From positions 1 through 63,201 of the forward strand of contig NZ_VATA01000043.1 in the NCBI RefSeq assembly GCF_005870025.1: 63,201 bases of DNA. Direction: 5' to 3'. This DNA is from Poseidonocella sp. HB161398. Lineage in GTDB: Bacteria; Pseudomonadota; Alphaproteobacteria; Rhodobacterales; Rhodobacteraceae. The notes below the pieces were generated by a model. That model ran no database searches, was not told where the DNA came from, and was given only the letters and a program-made list of their open reading frames with translations. How positions within the stretch are numbered: the stretch's first letter is position 1; every line of letters starts with the position of its first letter. Below are positions 16,926-25,592 of this stretch, one piece after another. Both the position numbers and the translations under genes were made by a program.

Positions 16926-17842
16926 CACCTGCCCCAGCTCAGGACCATGGGATCGAGCGGGCGCAGCAGCTCGATCAGCATGGCGCGGGTATCTGGATGC
17001 AGCGGCGCGATCGGGTGGCGCGAGAAATCCGACTTGATCACCCCGCCCTCGACCATCGCGGCCTTGCACGAGCGGAAGCCGCATTGCCGGTTCTCGTGGT
17101 TCACCGCCGGCAGGACGCGGGCATAGCCCTCGATGGCCGCCTGCCGGTTGCCTGCCAGGAAATTGCGCACGACCGGTCCGATCAGGTCGGGGATCATCCC
17201 CGAGGTCATCGTGCCGGTGCAGCCCGCGTCGAGATCGGCGAGCAGGGTGATCGCCTCCTCACCGTCGAACGGGCCCTCGATCGCGTCGCCGCCCTCGGCG
17301 ATCAGCGCGCGCAGCTTGGCCGCGGCCTGCGGGCATTCGATCTTGAAGAGCTTCAGCATCTCGATCTCGCGCGCCATCTTCACCAGCAGCGGCACCGGCA
17401 GCTCGACCCCCGAAAGCGGCGCGTCCTGCACCATGATCGGGATGCCGACCTCGCCCACCGCGGCGAACTGCTCATAGGTCTGCTGGGCCGTGCCCTTCAT
17501 CAGCGCGCCATGATAGGGCGGCATCATCATCACGATGGCCGCGCCGCAGTCCTTGGCCAGCCGCGCCCGCTCAACGGCGATCCGGGTGGCGTAGTGGCTG
17601 ATCGTGACGATCACGGGCACCCGGCCGGCGACATGGTCGAGGCAGAGCCGGGTCAGGGTCTCGCGCTCGGCATCCGAGATCAGGAACTGCTCGGAGAAGT
17701 TCGCGAGGATGCAGATGCCGTCGACGCCCATGTCGATCTGGCAGTCGAGCACGCGCTTCATGCCCTCGAGGTCGAGGATGCCATCCTCGTGGAACGGCGT
17801 CGGCGCCACCGGCCAGATGCCGGTATAGGCAGTTGCGGTCAT
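16925..17842 (-). CDS. L-2-keto-3-deoxyarabinonate dehydratase (DHDPS family)
   Basis: 305 residues. GICILANFSEQFLISDAER, GRVPVIVTISHYATRI, MMMPPYHGA, IMVQDAPLSG, the Schiff-base Lys in LFKIECP, and NHENRQCG follow the Azospirillum L-KDA dehydratase almost block by block. That enzyme makes alpha-ketoglutarate semialdehyde from L-2-keto-3-deoxyarabinonate. Start ATG 17842 overlaps the LysE stop by 4 bp (ATGA). It lies in the same operon as a XylX-like enzyme that gives the same product, which suggests more than one pentonate is handled. Confidence 0.85.
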   Translation of the reverse strand: MTATAYTGIWPVAPTPFHEDGILDLEGMKRVLDCQIDMGVDGICILANFSEQFLISDAERETLTRLCLDHVAGRVPVIVTISHYATRIAVERARLAKDCGAAIVMMMPPYHGALMKGTAQQTYEQFAAVGEVGIPIMVQDAPLSGVELPVPLLVKMAREIEMLKLFKIECPQAAAKLRALIAEGGDAIEGPFDGEEAITLLADLDAGCTGTMTSGMIPDLIGPVVRNFLAGNRQAAIEGYARVLPAVNHENRQCGFRSCKAAMVEGGVIKSDFSRHPIAPLHPDTRAMLIELLRPLDPMVLSWGR

Positions 17843-18462
17843 GGGGTTCCTCCGGGTTTGGCGGACAGGGTGCCGCCCATCGACAGGAGCGCCAGGGCGA
17901 CGACCGCGATCATCGCCCCGGCCATGGCAAGGTTGATCCGGCGGTGCATCCGCTCGGGCAGGTCGAGACCGTGGAGCACGCCGCCCGCCCAGAGCCAGCC
18001 CAGATGCAGCGGCAGCCAGATCGCGTTCAGGATCAGCAGCTTCGACAGCGTCTCTACGGCGAGGCTGGCAGGGAAGAAGGGAAAGCCGGTGAAGAGCGCG
18101 GCACTGACCGCATAGGCCTTGGGGTTCACCGCCTGCAGGATCACCCCGTCGCGGATCCCCGGCGCGCGTGCGGCCGCGCCGAAGGCCAGCCGCCCGCCCG
18201 CCGTGGCGATGCGGACGGCCAGCCACATCAGATAGGCCACCGAGGCCGCAAGCAGGACGATGCGCACCATCGGCGCGGCCAGGACCACCGCGGCAAGCCC
18301 CGAGATCACCGCGAGGATGACGAGGTTGTTGCCGAGGTTCAGCCCCGCGACATAGCGCAGCCCGGTGCGGAAGCCGAAGCCCGCGCCGACGCCCGCGCAG
18401 GACAGCACCCCCGGCCCGGGCGTCGCGATCAGCAGGAACACGGCGGCGGCGAAGGCGAGCAT
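17839..18462 (-). CDS. LysE/RhtB-family exporter
   Basis: 207 residues with about six membrane segments. The opening FAAAVFLLIATPGPGVLS carries the PGP signature of the family; QAVNPKAYAVS is the second hallmark. Family members export amino acids or related small metabolites across the inner membrane. It overlaps both neighbours (TGATG upstream, ATGA downstream), so it belongs to the operon; it may relieve overflow of an intermediate. Confidence 0.85.
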   Translation of the reverse strand: MLAFAAAVFLLIATPGPGVLSCAGVGAGFGFRTGLRYVAGLNLGNNLVILAVISGLAAVVLAAPMVRIVLLAASVAYLMWLAVRIATAGGRLAFGAAARAPGIRDGVILQAVNPKAYAVSAALFTGFPFFPASLAVETLSKLLILNAIWLPLHLGWLWAGGVLHGLDLPERMHRRINLAMAGAMIAVVALALLSMGGTLSAKPGGTP

Positions 18463-19493
18463 CAGGCGAAATCCAGCTGCACCTTCATGGCGCGGCTCTT
18501 GTCCGAGGCGGTCTCGAAGGCCTCGGCATGGCGCTCGAGCGGCAGCGTGTGGGTCAGCAGGAAGCCGGGGTCGATCCGCCCGTCCCGCATCATCGCCACC
18601 GCGACGGCGAATTCCTCGTGGAAGCGGAAGGAACCTCTCAGCTCCAGCTCCTTGGCGATGACCGGAAGGATCGGCAGCGCCATCTCGCCCGACATGCCCA
18701 GCTGGACGATCACGCCCCGGGGCGCCAGCGCACCGATCCCGGCGGCCAGCGCCGGCGCCGCGCCGGAGCATTCGAAGAGCACGTCGAAACTGCCCTTGCC
18801 GCGGCTGTCCTCCGCCAGCGCCTGCGGGTCTGCGGCGGTGTTCAGCCGCCGCGACGCCCCGGCCTCTTCCGCAAAGCCGAGCGCCCGGTCAGCGATATCG
18901 ACGGCGGTGATCTCTCCGGCCCCCGCCGCCCGCGCCGCGAGGATGGCGAGCACGCCGATCGGCCCGCAGCCGGTCACCAGCACGCGGCGGCCCAGGAGGT
19001 CCCCCGCCCGCCGCATGGCATGGAGCGCCACCGACAGCGGCTCCGCCATCGCCGCCCGCGCCGGGTCGAGTCCGGCGGCCGGAACGCATTGCGAGGCAAG
19101 CGCGACGATCTCCTGCCGGAAGGCTCCCTGGATATGCGGGAAGGGCATGGCGGAGCCGTAGAAGCGCATGGTCTCGCACTGGTTCGGCAGGCCCTTCAGG
19201 CAGTAGCGGCAGGCGCCGCAGGGCCGCGAAGGCGAGACAGCGACCAGATCGCCGACCGCCAGCCCGGAGACGCCCGCCCCCAGCTCGGCCACCTCGCCCG
19301 CGATCTCGTGGCCGAGGATCATCGGCTCGCGCAGCGTCACCGTGCCGAACCCGCCATGGCTGTAGTAATGCAGGTCCGACCCGCAGATGCCGCCGCGCGC
19401 CACGCGGACGCGCACCTCTCCGGGTCCGGGCCCCGCGCAATCCTCGTCGGCCAGCCGCAGATCCCTTGCCCCGTGGGCATAGAGCGCCTTCAT
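18462..19493 (-). CDS. Zinc-dependent L-idonate 5-dehydrogenase-like enzyme
   Basis: 343 residues from ATG 19493. GICGSDLHYYSHGGFG and MILGHEIAGEV hold the catalytic zinc ligands; CGACRYCLKGLPNQC holds the four structural-zinc cysteines; CGPIGVLAILAARAAGA is the NAD site. The set resembles E. coli IdnD, which oxidises L-idonate to 5-keto-gluconate. It is the first gene of the minus-strand operon, and the divergent neighbour is an IdnO-like SDR that would handle 5-keto-gluconate. Substrate is inferred from this pairing. Confidence 0.82.
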   Translation of the reverse strand: MKALYAHGARDLRLADEDCAGPGPGEVRVRVARGGICGSDLHYYSHGGFGTVTLREPMILGHEIAGEVAELGAGVSGLAVGDLVAVSPSRPCGACRYCLKGLPNQCETMRFYGSAMPFPHIQGAFRQEIVALASQCVPAAGLDPARAAMAEPLSVALHAMRRAGDLLGRRVLVTGCGPIGVLAILAARAAGAGEITAVDIADRALGFAEEAGASRRLNTAADPQALAEDSRGKGSFDVLFECSGAAPALAAGIGALAPRGVIVQLGMSGEMALPILPVIAKELELRGSFRFHEEFAVAVAMMRDGRIDPGFLLTHTLPLERHAEAFETASDKSRAMKVQLDFA

Positions 19494-19617
19494 CTTCGTC
19501 CTCCCCCGGCCCGCCCCTCCGCAGGCCGCCTTCCGCGCTTGCATCGCGCGACAAATGGTATACCATTTTCTAGGCACAATCGCCGCGGCTTGTCAAAAGG
19601 CCATTACGGGAGGGGAC
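19494..19617. promoter_or_regulatory. Divergent promoter, idnD-like and idnO-like operons
   Basis: 124 bp between the two starts. The operator lies in the middle (19553-19568), able to control both directions. GGGAGGGG precedes the ATG at 19618. Confidence 0.6.
19553..19568. promoter_or_regulatory. FadR-type GntR operator, site 2
   Basis: AAATGGTATACCATTT, a perfect 16-bp palindrome, between the divergent starts at 19493 and 19618. Confidence 0.75.
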
Positions 19618-20379
19618 ATGAAACTCTTTGATCTGAGCGGGCGCCGGGCGCTCGTGACCGGTTCCTCGATGGGGATCGGGCTGGCGCTGGCGCGCGGGCT
19701 CGGCGAGGCGGGCGCCGCGCTGGTGCTGAACGCGCGCAACGCGGCACGGCTGGAGGAGGCCGCGGAGACGCTGCGCGCCGAAGGCCATGACGTCGCCACC
19801 CTGCCCTTCGACGTGACCGATCACGACGCAGTCCGCGCCGCCATCGACAGCTTCGAGGAGACCGCCGGGTCGATCGACATCCTGGTCAACAACGCCGGCA
19901 TGCAGCACCGCGCCCCCCTGCAGGATTTCCCGGCCGATGCCTTCGAGCGGCTGCTGCAGACCAACATCGCCTCGGTCTTCCATGCCGGCCAGGCCTGCGC
20001 GCGGCACATGATCGCCCGCGGCGAGGGCCGGATCATCAACATCGCCAGCGTGCAGACCGCGCTCGCCCGTCCGGGCATCGCGCCCTACACGGCGACCAAG
20101 GGGGCGGTGGCGAACCTGACCAAGGGCATGGCGACCGACTGGGCGCCGCTGGGGCTGAACTGCAACGCCATTGCGCCGGGCTATTTCGACACGCCGCTGA
20201 ACGCCGCGCTGGTCGCCGACCCGGATTTCAGCGCCTGGCTGGGCAAGCGCACGCCGCAGGGCCGCTGGGGAAAGATCGAGGAGCTGGCCGGCGCCGCGGT
20301 GTTCCTGGCCTCGCCCGCCTCGAGCTTCGTGAACGGACACACGCTTTTCGTCGATGGCGGCATCACCGCCAGCCTGTGA
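19618..20379 (+). CDS. SDR, gluconate 5-dehydrogenase-like (IdnO-like)
   Basis: 253 residues. FDLSGRRALVTGSSMGIGLA opening, NNAGMQHR, SVQTALARPGIAPYTATKGA with catalytic Tyr/Lys, and CNAIAPGYFDTPLN, all typical of 5-keto-D-gluconate reductases. It would reduce 5-keto-gluconate to gluconate. The chosen ATG follows GGGAGGGG; the longer open frame upstream covers the operator and is not coding. The gene after it lies 22 bp downstream. Confidence 0.85.
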   Translation: MKLFDLSGRRALVTGSSMGIGLALARGLGEAGAALVLNARNAARLEEAAETLRAEGHDVATLPFDVTDHDAVRAAIDSFEETAGSIDILVNNAGMQHRAPLQDFPADAFERLLQTNIASVFHAGQACARHMIARGEGRIINIASVQTALARPGIAPYTATKGAVANLTKGMATDWAPLGLNCNAIAPGYFDTPLNAALVADPDFSAWLGKRTPQGRWGKIEELAGAAVFLASPASSFVNGHTLFVDGGITASL

Positions 20380-20401
20380 CGCGACAACGGGAGGAGACCG
20401 C

Positions 20402-21325
20402 ATGAGCGGCAAGGACACGATCGGCTTCATCGGCGTCGGACCGATGGGCCACGGCATGGCAGCCAACATCCTGAAGGCGGGACACCCGCTGGTGGTCAAG
20501 GGCAACCGCAACCGCGCGCCGGTCGAGGACCTGCTGGCGCAGGGCGCCACCGAGGCCGCCACCCCGCGCGAGATGGCCGGGGCCTGCAGCATGATCCATC
20601 TCTGCCTGTCCAACAGCGACCAGGTCGAGGCGGCAGTCCGCGGCGGGGACGGAATCCTCGCCTCCGGGAAGGCCGGGCTGGTGGTGATCGACTGCTCGAC
20701 GTCGAATCCGGTCTCCACCGCGGCGCTCGCCGCCGAGCTGGAAGCGGCGGGCATGATGCTGGCCGATGCGCCGCTCGGGCGGACGCCGAAGGAGGCCGAG
20801 GCCGGCACGCTCGACGCGATGGTGGGCGCGCCGCCAGACCTTTTCGCGCGGATCAGGCCGGTGATCGAGTGCTGGGCCGGGAACATCACCCATGTCGGCC
20901 CGACGGGTGCAGGCCACAAGATGAAGCTGATCATGAACTTCATCTCGATGGGCTATGCCGCGCTCTATGGCGAGGCGGTGGTGCTGGGCGCCAAGGTCGG
21001 GCTGCCGCCCGAGGCGGTGCGCCAGGTGATCGGCGCGTCGCGGCTGTCGAACGGATTCTTCGATACCTTCATGAAATACGCCGTCGACCGCGACCGCAAC
21101 GCCCATGTCTTCTCGATCGCGAATGCCTCGAAGGACGTGCGCTACGCGGCGGCGATGGCGGCGGATGCCAATGTGGTCAACATCATGGGCGCGGCGGTGA
21201 AGCACTATTTCACCCATGCCGAAGCCACCGGGAAGGGCGGCGACTACGTGCCGATGCTTACCGATATCATCGGCGCCCTGAACGGCCTCGACATGGCGGC
21301 CGAGGCGGCGAAGGGCCGGTCCTGA
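20402..21325 (+). CDS. NAD(P)-dependent 3-hydroxyacid dehydrogenase (HIBADH family)
   Basis: 307 residues from ATG 20402, after GGGAGGAG. NAD site GFIGVGPMGHGMA; DAPLGRTPKEAEAGTLDAMV; catalytic Lys in GAGHKMKLIMNF. Related enzymes are tartronate-semialdehyde reductase, 3-hydroxyisobutyrate dehydrogenase and L-threonate dehydrogenase. DAPLGRTP in place of the common DAPVSGG may indicate another substrate. It forms a two-gene operon with the IdnO-like SDR. Confidence 0.82.
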   Translation: MSGKDTIGFIGVGPMGHGMAANILKAGHPLVVKGNRNRAPVEDLLAQGATEAATPREMAGACSMIHLCLSNSDQVEAAVRGGDGILASGKAGLVVIDCSTSNPVSTAALAAELEAAGMMLADAPLGRTPKEAEAGTLDAMVGAPPDLFARIRPVIECWAGNITHVGPTGAGHKMKLIMNFISMGYAALYGEAVVLGAKVGLPPEAVRQVIGASRLSNGFFDTFMKYAVDRDRNAHVFSIANASKDVRYAAAMAADANVVNIMGAAVKHYFTHAEATGKGGDYVPMLTDIIGALNGLDMAAEAAKGRS

Positions 21326-21749
21326 GGGGCCGCCGACCGGAACGGCCTCCGGCACGGCGACCGCCTTGCCGAGGCATCGGCAGCAGCGGCCATTCCGGCC
21401 GCAGCGCGGGACGGGATCACGGCCCGGGCGGGCAATTCGGGCAAGCAGCCCAGCCGGCCCGCCCCGCGGCTGCGGCTCTTGCCAGATCCCATGACCGCGG
21501 AGGGAGCTGACTGGGCCGGGGGTCGCTCCCGCGGCATTCTCCCTCCGAGCCGCGCGCCGGATGATCCGGTGCCGAGCGTCGGGGATGGGGCAAGAGACCG
21601 GATGCAGGATGGCGTGTTCACCGGGCCGGATGTCCGCAGGGCAACGGTTCCGGCGGCCGCGGCAGCCGACGAGCGTGGAGGCGAGGTCCGCCATTCGGGC
21701 ACGGGTCCGCACCGGCCGGACGATGCACGAACACTGGTCGAGACGCTGG
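21326..21749. other. Decayed flank, no gene recognised
   Basis: Follows the stop of the upstream gene and leads into an IS110 remnant. Open frames here show no family motifs. It may contain the unrecognisable 5' part of that transposase. Confidence 0.4.
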
Positions 21750-22404
21750 GCGCTGGGGGCAGCAAGCTTCGTTTCCGCTAGAAGCCCGGGCCCCGTGGCC
21801 ATCGTCTCCGCCGCCAGCTTGTCGAGCCGTGGCACGACTGCACGCTCCTCGCGCCGCCGCTGATCGCGGCCAAGGCAGGAGACTGCGCGAAGACCGACCG
21901 CCGCGATGCCGTCATGCTGGCGAAGCGGCGCCCCGTGCGGGCGAGCTGACGCCGGTCGGGTCCCGGATGCGGCGCAGGAAGCCGGCCGGGCAGATCGCCG
22001 GGCCGCTGCCGGGCCGGAGGCGGTGCAGGCCATGCGCGGTGCCGCATTCATTGTCGCCGCCACCGTCCTGGCACAGGTCGGCGACGTCCGCCGCTTCGGC
22101 AATCCGCGTCGGCTGATGGCCCTGTCCCGGCCTGACGCTGTCGGAGCAGTCCAGTGGAGACGTCCGCCGTGGCGGGATCGTCAAGGCGGGCGCGCGCCAC
22201 GGGTCTCGACCGCGCCGGCACGGCAGGCCCTGATCGAGCGGCCGGGAGCTACCGCATGCAGCCCCGGGGCCGCCGCGAGCTGCATGACCGGCTCGAGGGC
22301 CTGCCGGCGCCTGTCCGGGACATCGCCCTGAAGGGGCGGCAGCGGAGGCGCCGGCGCTATCGCCGCCTGGCCGCGGCCGGGGCATCGCCCGCGAGATGGC
22401 GGGT
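21750..22404 (+). pseudogene. IS110-family transposase remnant
   Basis: Scattered frames give WHDCTLLAPPLIAAKAGD, KTDRRDAVMLAK, RAGELTPV, AVQAMRGAAFIVAATVLAQV, DVRRFGNPRRLMA and RRELHDRLEGLPAPVRDIA, in the IS110 order. A large part between PVWVP and AVQAMRG is missing, as is the N-terminal Asp region. Heavily deleted and frameshifted. Confidence 0.65.
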
Positions 22405-22573
22405 TTGAACCGGTCTATCGCACGGACGGCGACGGCCGCCCCGGCCCGGGCGGCCGTAAAGGCAGCCTGGAAGGAAGGCCCCCTCCGGCCCGCCGATGCG
22501 CAAGGCCGGGGACGGAACGCAGAGGCAGATCCGCATGCCCTGTCATGGGCCGGAAACCACGCCCGATCCTTGG

Positions 22574-22724
22574 CAGAGCGCTGAAAAAGAACTCCAGGAC
22601 GTCGTCGTGGAGGAAATGGTTCCGAGTTTGACCCAGACCGCTCCCAGGATCGGGCGGGTCCAGCGGCCTTCGGGACCATTTTTCCAGCAAGCTCCGTGGC
22701 CTGGCGGACTTTTCCAGCATCCTG
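22574..22724. mobile_element. IS5-derived MITE, family B copy 2
   Basis: The left end carries GCGCTGAAAAAGAACTCCAG, and CGTCGTGGAGGAAAT follows as in 5442-5601. The right end, read inward, is CAGGATGCTGGAAAAGTCC. A second internal TTTTTCCAGCA at about 22679 may reflect a composite. No clear target duplication. Confidence 0.6.
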
Positions 22725-22924
22725 CCAGAACGAGGCCGCTGCCGGCAAAAGGCCAGGGTCACGCGACAGCCAAGCCGTCTGTGCGTGGCGGGATGCGCCC
22801 GCTCCCGCCGGAGTCATGGCGCCATGCTGTCAATGCGGGACGTGCGCCTGCGCCGGCGGACCGGGCGGCGGCGTCGAAGGCCACGGCAACCGCTAGTGCG
22901 GGGATCCGCTGCCCGGCAGGCGAT

Positions 22925-23655
22925 CTGGCAAAGGCAAATCTTCCGGGAGGGGGCCGCCGCCGCGGCCGTCATCGGCAAGCGAACCGTCGCATGGCGTCCG
23001 CCAATTGCCCGGCTCCGGCGGCGAGCACGGCAATCCGGGCCAGGATGTCGTGCCCGGCCTGCATGAGTGCCTAGATGATCGGGACGGGCTCGGGGGCCAC
23101 GGCCAGGTCGCCCGGGATGATCTCCTCGGCCCGGCTGAAGCTGCCGACCTGCTTGCCGAACATTGCGCCGGAGGTCTTCAGCAGATCGCGGCGTCCGCTC
23201 TCCAGCCTGGCGCGCAGACCCGCCAGCGCCTCGCATGCCGTCGGCATCGCCCGGCCAAGATTGGCGCCGCAGCCCATGATTTGCGCCGCCTTGAAGCTGC
23301 CTGTGCGCAGGATCTGGACCTGTCCGCGCGGAGCAGGCCGATCGGTTCGACGGCGCACCGCCTCAAGGACCGGCGCGTCTTCCGCCCTACTCTCCGGCAT
23401 GCCGCCGGCGTGGCGTGCATCCATGCAAACGACGGGTGCCTGTCGCGCCTCGGCCGCGTTCCCGAGCCGGATGGCCAATGCCCCTTTCTCCGTGCAGGGC
23501 CGCTCGGGGTCCTCGGCCCGTTCCGCCAGCCAGTCTGCAATTGCGTCCGGACGGGCCGGAGCCCCGCCCCCGTCCAGGAGGGCTCCGTCCTGATCGACCA
23601 CGCAAACTGCCGTCGCTTCCTGAGACACGTCCAGCGCCGCAAAGACGCATCGCAT
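22925..23655 (-). pseudogene. IS110-family transposase, N-terminal part plus decayed tail
   Basis: From ATG 23655 an open frame to 23071 reads MRCVFAALDVSQEATAVCVV, ending with VGSFSRAEEIIPGDLA. The start, with Asp in AALDVSQ, fits IS110. The stretch that should read like NKTDRNDA is replaced by a divergent RRTDRPAPRGQ segment. After 23071 the frame is lost, though ALMQAGHDILARIAVL is still readable. The C-terminal catalytic Ser region is absent. Confidence 0.65.
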
Positions 23656-23848
23656 TCTCCAGGCTCGGGATTGGGCAACGACGAAAGCGGCAACCTGCCT
23701 TGCACGGCCAGTCGCGGCATCCGGGCATGGCGATCGCCCGAGGCGGCTGCCGGAAAGCCTTCATGATCGCATGCCTGCCGCAGTTTCCGGGCCGGCGGAA
23801 CCGGATGCCGGCGGCGCGCAGGGCGCCACCGGCAGGGCCCCGGCCGTC

Positions 23849-24694
23849 TCAGGCGGCGGCGACGGCGGTCTGGCGCTGGCGGCCGAGGCCCTGGACCTCG
23901 ATCTCCATCACGTCGCCGGGTTTCAGGAAGCGCTGCGGCTTCATGCCCATGCCGACGCCCGAGGGAGTGCCGGTGGAGATGATGTCGCCCGGCACCAGCT
24001 TCATGAACTGCGACAGGTGCGAGACGATCTGCGCGACAGTGAAGATCATGTCGGCGGTGGACTCGTCCTGCACGGTCTCGCCGTTCAGGTCGAGCGTGAC
24101 GCGCAGCGCCTGCGGATCCGGCACCTCGTCGGCGGTGACGAGATACGGCCCGATCGGCCCGAAGGTCGGCGCCGACTTGCCCTTGACCCACTGGCCGGAG
24201 CGCTCGATCTGGAAGGACCGCTCGGACAGGTCGTTGATCGTGCAGTAGCCCGCGACATGGGCCAGCGCGTCCTCCTCGGAGACATAGAGCGCCTCCTTGC
24301 CGATGACCACGCCAAGCTCCACCTCCCAGTCGGACTTCTTCGAGCCGCGCGGGATGATGACATCGTCATAGGGGCCCGAGAGGCAGGAGGTCGCCTTGTT
24401 GAAGACCACCGGATGCGCGGGCACGGCCAGGCCGGACTCGGCGGCGTGCTTGGCGTAGTTCAGGCCGATGCAGTAGAAATTCGGCACCGAGGCCAGGCAG
24501 GCGCCAATGCGGCCGGGCGCCTCGACGACCGGAAGCGTCTCGATGTCGAGATCGCGCAGCGCCGCGAGCGCCTCCAGCGAAACGGCCTTGCCGCCCAGCT
24601 CGCCCACATGGGCGCCAAGGTCGCGGACCTTGCCTTCGGCATCGAGAATGCCGGTCCGTTCCTTGCCCTCGGGGCCGAAGCGCAGAAGTTTCAT
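23849..24694 (-). CDS. FAH-family hydrolase (2,4-diketo-3-deoxy-sugar acid type)
   Basis: 281 residues from ATG 24694 behind AAGGGAGG. MKLLRFGPEGKERTGILDA, CIGLNYAKHAAESG, DWEVELGVVIG (metal-binding acids), YCTINDLSERSFQIERSGQW, FGPIGPYLVTADE and LVPGDIISTGTPSGVGMG match 2,4-diketo-3-deoxy-L-rhamnonate/fuconate hydrolases. These split the diketo acid to pyruvate and lactate or glycolate. The keto-deoxy-acid dehydrogenase-like SDR at 30677 would supply its substrate. It follows the GntR gene's promoter region on the same strand. Confidence 0.83.
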   Translation of the reverse strand: MKLLRFGPEGKERTGILDAEGKVRDLGAHVGELGGKAVSLEALAALRDLDIETLPVVEAPGRIGACLASVPNFYCIGLNYAKHAAESGLAVPAHPVVFNKATSCLSGPYDDVIIPRGSKKSDWEVELGVVIGKEALYVSEEDALAHVAGYCTINDLSERSFQIERSGQWVKGKSAPTFGPIGPYLVTADEVPDPQALRVTLDLNGETVQDESTADMIFTVAQIVSHLSQFMKLVPGDIISTGTPSGVGMGMKPQRFLKPGDVMEIEVQGLGRQRQTAVAAA

Positions 24695-24740
24695 GGGGAG
24701 TCCTCCCTTGGAATGATCGTCACTGATTTGCGGGAATGGG

Positions 24741-25403
24741 TCAGGCGCCGGACCCTTCGGCGTCCTGTTCGTACCTGGCGCGGATATTTTCCTCGAGCGC
24801 CTCGAGATGGGCGCGCATCGCGGCGGCGACCATCGCGGGATCGCGGGCCTGCAGCCCGGCCACGATATCGCCATGCTGGCGCAGCACCCGGTCGCGGCTG
24901 CGGCGCTGGCTGGCCGACAGGTAGCGGGCCCGCCAGAGACGCTCCAGATAGGCGCGGTAGGTGCCCAGCAGCGCCTCGTTCCGGGCAGCCTCGACGATGG
25001 CGGTGTGGAAGCCCATGTCGAGCTCGAACAGGTCGAGCGTGTCGAGCGCGTCATAGCGGGCGGCCATGTCGCCCTGCATCGCAGCGATCCGCTCCAGGTC
25101 CTCGTCGGTGGCACGGCGGCAGGCCAGCTCGCCGGAGAGCAGCTCCAGCGCGCGCAGGACGTCGATCGCGTCGATGATCTCCTCCAGCGAGGGGTCGGCG
25201 ATGACCGGGCTGCGCGCGGGGCGCAGGAGCACGAGCCCCTCCTTGGCGAGGATGCGAATCGCCTCGCGCATCGGGGTTCGGGACACGTCCATCTCCAGCG
25301 CCGTCTCGCGTTCCTTGAGCGGCGATCCCGGGGCGAAACGGCCCCTGAGAATGTCCCGCCGGATCTGGTCCGCGATCTTCTCCGGCAGCGTCCTGTCGGT
25401 CAT
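24741..25403 (-). CDS. FadR-subfamily GntR regulator (FCD domain)
   Basis: 220 residues. Winged HTH: IADQIRRDILRGRFAPGSPL, then ETALEMDVSRTPMREAIRIL. The FCD sensor has ALELLSGELACRRAT, LDMGFHTAIVEAARNEAL and HGDIVAGLQARDP, whose Asp/His residues usually bind a metal and an organic acid. Two palindromic operators lie upstream (25450-25465, 25506-25521), between it and the TRAP operon, so autoregulation plus control of TRAP uptake is likely. The same palindrome stands before three further promoters. The inducer is probably a sugar acid. Confidence 0.87.
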   Translation of the reverse strand: MTDRTLPEKIADQIRRDILRGRFAPGSPLKERETALEMDVSRTPMREAIRILAKEGLVLLRPARSPVIADPSLEEIIDAIDVLRALELLSGELACRRATDEDLERIAAMQGDMAARYDALDTLDLFELDMGFHTAIVEAARNEALLGTYRAYLERLWRARYLSASQRRSRDRVLRQHGDIVAGLQARDPAMVAAAMRAHLEALEENIRARYEQDAEGSGA

Positions 25404-25449
25404 GTCCCTGTCTTTCCTCGTCCTGCAGGACAACCGGAGCGCCCCGCCG

Positions 25450-25465
25450 TTTTGGTATACCAAAA
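25450..25465. promoter_or_regulatory. FadR-type GntR operator, site 3
   Basis: TTTTGGTATACCAAAA, a perfect 16-bp palindrome, 47 bp upstream of the gntR start. Confidence 0.8.
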
Positions 25466-25505
25466 AGAGTTGATTGTCGAGCGCCGCCGCGCTAGCGTGT
25501 TTCCA

Positions 25506-25521
25506 GAATGGTATACCATTC
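25506..25521. promoter_or_regulatory. FadR-type GntR operator, site 4
   Basis: GAATGGTATACCATTC, a perfect 16-bp palindrome, 72 bp upstream of the TRAP binding-protein start. Confidence 0.8.
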
Positions 25522-25592
25522 ACGGCGGGCGAGGAGGTCCGCCGAAAAAAAACGGCTAAAGGCGGCCCTGGGCCGTCCGGGAGGAACAACAC

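Larger units (their letters stand above)
25404..25592. promoter_or_regulatory. Divergent promoter of gntR and the TRAP operon
   Basis: 189 bp with two operators 40 bp apart, one near the gntR start and one near the TRAP start. GGGAGGAAC precedes the dctP ATG. Confidence 0.65.

Noticed and set aside
13530-17126. 1198-codon plus-strand open frame
   Set aside because: Antisense to four well-supported minus-strand genes; no domain features.
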